27,659 nucleotides of DNA. It comes from JAYZDB01 sp036338025. GTDB taxonomy: Bacteria > Planctomycetota > UBA1135 > UBA2386. Below are positions 23,488 through 27,659 of this stretch, in pieces (position 1 is the first letter of the stretch; each line of letters begins with the position of its first letter). The notes beneath the pieces were generated by a model that was not told the origin of the DNA, did no database searches, and was given only the letters and a program-made list of their open reading frames with translations. The stretch lies in contig JAYZDB010000032.1 in assembly GCA_036338025.1 (NCBI GenBank), positions 1 through 27,659 on the forward strand. Direction: 5' to 3'. The translations under genes and the position numbers were made by a program.

Positions 23488-24458
23488 CGCAGTTCCAGGA
23501 TCAGCGGCAGGTGGTCAGAGCCGATGTGCGGGCCGGTCTGCAGCCTGGTGACCGTCAGGTCGGCGGAGTGCAGGCAGTGATCGATGGGGATACGGCAGAT
23601 CCACGGTAGTCGGGCTGGCCAGGTTGGTTGTGGACCGAAGCCGCGACTGCTGTCGCGGAGATCGCCGGTTGTCAGCACTTGACTGAAGATCGTGGCAAAC
23701 GGTGTGGTGTTGAAGTCTCCGATCAAAATGGTGCGTGGACCCCGGGCTTTTGCGATGCCAGCCAAGATGCGGAGTTGCTCGTCGCGCATGGCGGTGTGGC
23801 GTTTGCGCATCGGTGGTAGAGGGTGGGTCAGTAGCAAAGTGATCGCCTGATCCTGGTGGCGGAACCGCGCTTCGATGGACGGCACGTTGGCTTTACCCCA
23901 GTAACGGATCTCCCCGATTTCGAGTGGATGCCGGCACCACAAACCGATCCCGAAATTGTCGTCTTGAGGGCAGATTACCTGGTGGGGGTACTGTTCGTGC
24001 AGACTTGCAAGGCTGTTTGCCCAGCCTTCGTGCACTTCTGCCAGCGCGATGACATCTGGCGATTCCCTGCGGATCAGGTCGAGCATCGATTGATGGTCCC
24101 GATTGCGGGTGTTGACGTTTGCATAGACCAGCCGCAGTGCTGGACCGTTTGATGCGGGAGGGTTTCGACCGCCGGTGTAATGCGGTAGCAGCATGGCCAG
24201 GATGATCACGAGGCCGAGACCGGTGGCGACCATCCCGAAGCGACTGCGTAGGATCGTGAAACCCACCAGCAGACCGGCGGTCGCGATCGCGTACTGTATC
24301 TGGAAGTGACTCAGCAACTCGAGGATCCACCAGGACCCACCCCACAACCCTGCCGACAAGCTCGCGCAGACCCCGAGCGTCAGTGTCCAGGCGATGCGGG
24401 TCAGGAACCGTCGGATCGGACCCGCTGACGCGTACGATGGCGGCGGTTCAGTTGGCAT
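23484..24458 (-). CDS. Membrane-anchored endonuclease/exonuclease/phosphatase family protein
   Basis: A 324-residue protein with an N-terminal membrane part and a C-terminal EEP (DNase I-like) domain. Residues 20-95 contain three hydrophobic helices (for example WTLTLGVCASLSAGLWGG and MVATGLGLVIILAMLLPHY). The EEP domain runs from about 108 to the end, with catalytic motifs LVYANVN (Asn), VIALAEVHEG (Glu), LIGDFNTTPF (Asp and Asn) and IGSDHLPLILEL (Asp-His). The active site looks intact. Similar membrane-anchored proteins in bacteria are poorly characterised; phosphodiester or phosphoinositide-like substrates are possible. It overlaps the end of nagA by 11 bases, so they are co-transcribed. 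Its TAG stop shares three bases with the stop of the opposing NHL-protein gene. Confidence 0.86.
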   Translation of the reverse strand: MPTEPPPSYASAGPIRRFLTRIAWTLTLGVCASLSAGLWGGSWWILELLSHFQIQYAIATAGLLVGFTILRSRFGMVATGLGLVIILAMLLPHYTGGRNPPASNGPALRLVYANVNTRNRDHQSMLDLIRRESPDVIALAEVHEGWANSLASLHEQYPHQVICPQDDNFGIGLWCRHPLEIGEIRYWGKANVPSIEARFRHQDQAITLLLTHPLPPMRKRHTAMRDEQLRILAGIAKARGPRTILIGDFNTTPFATIFSQVLTTGDLRDSSRGFGPQPTWPARLPWICRIPIDHCLHSADLTVTRLQTGPHIGSDHLPLILELR

Positions 24459-25584
24459 CCTCGACCGCGTGATCCAAGCACACCCGGTGCAGTCTGCCGT
24501 CGTCTTCGAGCAAGGCGAACTCGGCCCGTCGGCCGGGTTCGATCATGCCCCACTCCTTGGCGTTGATGCAGCGTGCCGGATTGCTGGCTGCGACCTGTCC
24601 CAGACACCATGGGCTGGCGTTGGGCACCATCGAGAGAAAGCGGCTGGCAGCCTCGGACATCGTCAAGGCCGCGCCAGCCAGGGTGCCATCGCTGGTCCGC
24701 ACCGTTCCACCGTTCAAGGTCACCGGCAGGTGTCCGAGCTGGTAGTCCCCATCCGGCATGCTGGTCGCCGACACGCTGTCGGTTACCAGTACGCAGCGTG
24801 CGACGCCGAGCAGTTTGAGAGCTTGCCGGACCAGGATCGGGTGGACGTGATGGCCGTCCGGGATCAGGCAGCATGTCACGTCGCGGTTGTCCATCAAGGC
24901 GTTGGCCATCCCCGGATCGCGGTGGGTGCCATGCCCCATGGCGTTGAACAGGTGGGTGGCCATGGTGGCGCCGGCGTCGACGCATTCGGTGATGCCGTCT
25001 TGGCCTCTGCCGTGTCCCAGAGAGACGGTGATCCCGGCGTCGCGCAGCAACCGCACGGCTGCTGGCGCGCCGGCCCGACCAGGCGCCAGGGTCACCAGGG
25101 CGATCTGGCCGGCCCCGGCGTCAAGCAATTCGTCGATCCGCTCGGGGGTCGGGTCGATCAGGCAATCCGGATCATGGGCGCCGGCGTTGACCAGGAACGG
25201 TCCTTCGACGTGGATCCCAAGGGGCGTCGCGCCGCTACCCGCGTAGTTTTTGGTCCAGGCTGCTGTCGCCCGCACCTGCTCGAGCAGCGCCGACCACTCC
25301 GCGGTGATCAGCGTCGGTAGGAAGGCGCTGGCACCGTGCTCGGCGACGTTCTGGGCGATGACGTCGAGCGCTTCTGGAGTCGCCTCCTGAACGCTCCGAC
25401 CCCGGGCCCCGTTGACCTGTAGATCGATCAGGCCCGGTAGCAGTGTGCCGGGAAGCCGCTTGGCGTCTGGGTCGGTCCCGAACCGGATATCATGAATCAG
25501 TCCGTCGACGACTTCGACGAGAGCGCCGACGGCGATGGCGTCGGGGAGGACGATACGTTCGGGCTGCAGAAGATGGGTGGTCAC
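24448..25584 (-). CDS. nagA: N-acetylglucosamine-6-phosphate deacetylase
   Basis: A 378-residue amidohydrolase-fold enzyme that removes acetate from GlcNAc-6-phosphate, giving glucosamine-6-phosphate for glycolysis or cell-wall synthesis. Conserved parts are PGLIDLQVNGARG (50-62), GIHVEGPFL with metal-binding Glu127, VSLGHG with His191, THLFNAMGHG with His211, IPDGHHVHP (241-249), and VTDSVSA with catalytic Asp269. These match the single-metal E. coli type. GTLAGAALTM near the C-terminus is also typical. All key residues are present and length is normal. No nagB or PTS gene is nearby. It ends inside the EEP gene's start (11-base overlap), and its own start at 25584 faces the divergent SGNH-like gene across 81 bases. 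Confidence 0.95.
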   Translation of the reverse strand: MTTHLLQPERIVLPDAIAVGALVEVVDGLIHDIRFGTDPDAKRLPGTLLPGLIDLQVNGARGRSVQEATPEALDVIAQNVAEHGASAFLPTLITAEWSALLEQVRATAAWTKNYAGSGATPLGIHVEGPFLVNAGAHDPDCLIDPTPERIDELLDAGAGQIALVTLAPGRAGAPAAVRLLRDAGITVSLGHGRGQDGITECVDAGATMATHLFNAMGHGTHRDPGMANALMDNRDVTCCLIPDGHHVHPILVRQALKLLGVARCVLVTDSVSATSMPDGDYQLGHLPVTLNGGTVRTSDGTLAGAALTMSEAASRFLSMVPNASPWCLGQVAASNPARCINAKEWGMIEPGRRAEFALLEDDGRLHRVCLDHAVEDAN

Positions 25585-25656
25585 GTCTGCCAGCCCACAC
25601 TATGTTCCCCGGCGACCCGCGTCGAGTTATCGACGTGTCGGTTCTGGTCAATTTCC

Positions 25657-25661
25657 GGAGG
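25657..25661 (+). promoter_or_regulatory. Strong ribosome binding site that supports the TTG start at 25666
   Basis: GGAGG occupies 25657-25661 with a 4-base AAAA spacer before the TTG at 25666. This is the strongest Shine-Dalgarno sequence I noticed in the window, and it favours the TTG over in-frame codons further upstream that overlap nagA on the other strand. Confidence 0.7.
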
Positions 25662-25665
25662 AAAA

Positions 25666-27321
25666 TTGCAAGCGCAGAGGATTGCCATCACCGCTCTATG
25701 GGGCGCACTGGTCGGGACCCTGGTGGTGTGGTTCCTCGCACCGGGCGATCCACCGCGCCCGCGTTTGCACTCCCAGACCTGGCACATCAACAACGAGGAA
25801 GGCACCAAAATCCGGCCAGACCGCTGCCTCGACCTGCCAATCCGGTTCGGGGATTACGACCTCAACTGCGTCATCGAACTCCCACCGGCCGCCGAACTCG
25901 ACCTGGTGTTCCGAAAGGTCGAACACTGGGGCACCACCGATCTCCCGCTTTTTCACACCCGGTTCGCCGTGCTTCGCATGTCGAGCAAGACCCCCGAAGA
26001 GCCTGCCGCGCCGAGCTTCCTCAGCCGGGAACAGGCACTGTTTTCGGAGTCATCTGGTGGCATCCAGATCGCTCCCGGAGAGCCGGGCGCCAGCCTCGCG
26101 CTCGAATGTCGTGGGCGCGTGGTGCGGGGCAACGTCAACGGCATCGAGTTGCCAGCGATGACCCTGCCGGACGATTTTGGAAACATGACGATGGTCGCGC
26201 GGGGTGGCACAGCGCTGGTGCGGGAATTCCACGTGACGCCTTGGGTCGCCGTGAGTCCGGCGCCGGCCTGGTTGCCAGCGGCTGCGACCGGGGTCGTTGT
26301 TGCGCTGTTGCTGGCCCTGTTCGGTGCCAGCTTTGGGCGGGTGATGGTCGGGCTGAGCTGCGGCCTGCTCGGGATGGTGGTCGGTCAGATCGCGGATTTC
26401 GGCCAACTGTTGCCAGCGGTGCGGGCCGATCCGGATGCGGTGTACTTTGCGGCAGTGTGTTGCATGCCGCTGGCGCTGGCGGTCGGTTTGCCGATTGCAA
26501 GTGCGGGGGCGAGGATCGCCGTGGCCTTGGTCTTCGGCGGCGCCGGTTGTGTGGTGTGTCTCGAGAGCGGTGCCCGTCTGGAAATCGACCGCTATGTCGA
26601 GATGCAGGACGACCGTCTCGATCTGTTTTTCGGTCCCGAATCCGGTACGGCCCCCTGCGATGCGCTGACCAGGATGCTGCGTTGCGAGTTTCAATCTCAC
26701 ACCCAGGTTCCTGAGCGTTACGACGTGCTCTTGCTCGGCGGCAAGCGGTTCTTCGACCACCACGAGCCTGGCAAGATGGAGAGAAACGTCGGTGCGCGGC
26801 TGCCGGCTCTATTGAGGACTCGCCTCGGACTCGGGCGGGAGGCTCAGGTGAGAGTTGCGGCGGTTCCGACCGAACTCAGCCACGTCTACCAGCAGTACCT
26901 CTTGTTCCGGACCTTCTACAAGGACTACCGGCCCAAAGTCGTGGTGCTGGGGGTGACCTCCGAAGAGGCTGAGTCACTGCTCCATCTACCAGCCCGCCAG
27001 GTGATGGGGGCGGCACTTTCCGAGTCGGCCGGGGGTTTGGCCCTGCTGCGCCGCCGTGCCCGGGCGAATCGGCAGATGGCCGTCCTACAGTCGCCGAGTG
27101 AGTTGGCGACGACGCTGGGAGAGCTTGCGCAGATGTGCCGGCAGTCGGACAGCTTGTTGGTGCTGGCGATCGACGCTGGCGTGCCGGAGGCCTACGCCAC
27201 CGCCGTGCAGGACTTTGCCCGGACGTCCGGGATCCCGATCGTGTCGGGGTTCGATCTCGACCAAGGTGTCTACCCGGTGGCCAGGCTGGCCGACACTCTT
27301 GCAGGCTTGTTGGGGCGCTGA
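25666..27321 (+). CDS. Polytopic membrane protein with a degenerate SGNH-like domain
   Basis: A 551-residue protein of unknown function, starting at a TTG with a strong GGAGG site. Residues 5-25 form one membrane helix (IAITALWGALVGTLVVWFLA). A beta-rich extracytoplasmic domain follows to about 190. A block of four to five helices spans about 198-310. The C-terminal 200 residues resemble an SGNH/GDSL hydrolase: YDVLLLGGKRFFDHHEPGK (352-370) in block I, a YRPKVVVLGVTSEEAESLL segment where a GxND block is expected, and IVSGFDLDQGVYPVARLAD at the end where the DxxH block would be. The nucleophile serine is replaced (GGK for GDS), and the Asp/His pair is not evident. It may be a pseudo-enzyme or a different fold. 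It converges with the next gene across 4 bases. Confidence 0.7.
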   Translation: MQAQRIAITALWGALVGTLVVWFLAPGDPPRPRLHSQTWHINNEEGTKIRPDRCLDLPIRFGDYDLNCVIELPPAAELDLVFRKVEHWGTTDLPLFHTRFAVLRMSSKTPEEPAAPSFLSREQALFSESSGGIQIAPGEPGASLALECRGRVVRGNVNGIELPAMTLPDDFGNMTMVARGGTALVREFHVTPWVAVSPAPAWLPAAATGVVVALLLALFGASFGRVMVGLSCGLLGMVVGQIADFGQLLPAVRADPDAVYFAAVCCMPLALAVGLPIASAGARIAVALVFGGAGCVVCLESGARLEIDRYVEMQDDRLDLFFGPESGTAPCDALTRMLRCEFQSHTQVPERYDVLLLGGKRFFDHHEPGKMERNVGARLPALLRTRLGLGREAQVRVAAVPTELSHVYQQYLLFRTFYKDYRPKVVVLGVTSEEAESLLHLPARQVMGAALSESAGGLALLRRRARANRQMAVLQSPSELATTLGELAQMCRQSDSLLVLAIDAGVPEAYATAVQDFARTSGIPIVSGFDLDQGVYPVARLADTLAGLLGR

Positions 27322-27325
27322 GGGC

Positions 27326-27659
27326 TTAGTCGGTTTTCGAACCTGCCACGCGGACAGATTCCGCGACTACCGGTTCACGGTGTAGATCCGCTGTGCGGGA
27401 TCGTGTCGGACCCGAGTCTTCGGTTTCGGGGCTCTCTGTTTGGGTCAGGAATGCTTCGATGGTGATCGGCGGCGGTGGGCGCACGCAGAGATGTGCGACG
27501 TAGATCCCTGCGAACAAAACTCCGAAGACTGCGTGCCCCCATCCCAGCAGTGTCCGAAGGCCTTCGTCGCTTGCAAGCTGCAGCAGATACCCACTGAGTG
27601 CCAGCAGCGGGAACAGCACCGTCAGTGCGATACCGGTCCGGCGACGCGCGGTGAAGCCG
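27326..27659 (-). CDS. Integral membrane protein, C-terminal part (runs off right edge)
   Basis: An open frame that enters from beyond base 27659 and stops at 27326, leaving 111 visible codons. The visible part holds two hydrophobic helices: TGIALTVLFPLLALSGYLL and GHAVFGVLFAGIYVAHLCV. Each of WGHAVFG and YVAHLCV contains a histidine; paired histidines in such helices recall the cytochrome b561/DUF4405-like membrane haem proteins, but this is only a suggestion. The last 45 residues are hydrophilic and proline-, glutamate- and threonine-rich, probably a disordered tail. A GTG at 27619 could start a shorter protein but would cut the first helix. Its stop is 4 bases from the stop of the convergent SGNH-like gene. 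Confidence 0.5.
   Translation of the reverse strand, partial: GFTARRRTGIALTVLFPLLALSGYLLQLASDEGLRTLLGWGHAVFGVLFAGIYVAHLCVRPPPPITIEAFLTQTESPETEDSGPTRSRTADLHREPVVAESVRVAGSKTD

Noticed and set aside
25443..26714. A 423-codon plus-strand frame overlapping nagA and the SGNH-like gene
   Set aside because: It is out of frame with the gene that has the strong GGAGG site and membrane helices, and it encodes Arg/Gly-rich sequence typical of a shadow frame.
1..27659. CRISPR array, tRNA or rRNA genes, insertion sequences, phage or defence genes
   Set aside because: I looked for regularly spaced repeats, tRNA T-loop patterns, transposase motifs and terminal inverted repeats and saw none. All gaps are short and explained by convergent or divergent gene ends.

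Overview
This window looks like a stretch of ordinary bacterial chromosome with high GC content. It is densely coded on both strands and has no rRNA, tRNA, CRISPR array, insertion sequence, integrase or phage gene that I can see. The most likely source is a Planctomycetota bacterium. That rests on two lipoprotein sulfatases, a secreted beta-helix protein whose C-terminal region recalls families I associate with marine planctomycetes, an NHLRC2-like thioredoxin/NHL protein and an alpha-type glutamine synthetase. The phylum is an inference; no ribosomal marker is present to confirm it.

Layout, left to right. (1) 1-4071: the start of a glycerophosphodiester phosphodiesterase lipoprotein running off the left edge (minus); a class V aminotransferase of the alanine/serine-glyoxylate type (plus); glutamine synthetase glnA (minus); and a GmhA-type sugar phosphate isomerase (plus). 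glnA and gmhA diverge from a 401-base non-coding region with three inverted repeats. (2) 4075-8431: a minus-strand run of a YdfG-like SDR dehydrogenase, a zinc-ribbon methyltransferase 5 bases behind it, an SLC13 permease with two RCK_C domains, and a membrane-anchored DUF4384-like protein. (3) 8542-10695: a small secreted protein (plus) whose stop codon overlaps that of a Dabb-domain protein (minus), then a lipoprotein sulfatase (plus). (4) 10902-14910: a minus-strand run of a DUF2203 protein, a second Dabb protein, malate dehydrogenase, a TauE/SafE (TSUP) permease with a TTG start, and the secreted beta-helix protein. (5) 15158-18290: ETF-ubiquinone oxidoreductase followed 13 bases later by a second, N-sulfatase-like lipoprotein sulfatase. 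(6) 18550-20088: a two-gene minus-strand unit of a divergent methyltransferase-like protein and a metallo-beta-lactamase-fold hydrolase. (7) 20165-23487: glycerol-3-phosphate dehydrogenase followed 2 bases later by the thioredoxin/NHL protein. (8) 23484-25584: N-acetylglucosamine-6-phosphate deacetylase overlapping a membrane-anchored endonuclease/exonuclease/phosphatase family protein (minus). (9) 25666-27659: a polytopic membrane protein with an SGNH-like domain that has lost its catalytic residues (plus), then a membrane protein cut by the right edge (minus).

Functional threads. Central metabolism is represented by glnA, mdh, ETF-QO, glpD and the aminotransferase. A looser thread links sulfated-glycan use (two sulfatases, GlcNAc-6-P deacetylase) with anion transporters (SLC13/RCK_C and TSUP families) that often carry sulfate, sulfite or dicarboxylates. 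These genes are spread over about 20 kb among unrelated ones, so a shared pathway is only a hypothesis. I did not find a compact, clearly new multi-gene system. The best leads are proteins that keep a fold but lose its catalytic residues (the thioredoxin/NHL protein, the SGNH-like protein and the divergent methyltransferase) and the inverted repeats upstream of glnA.
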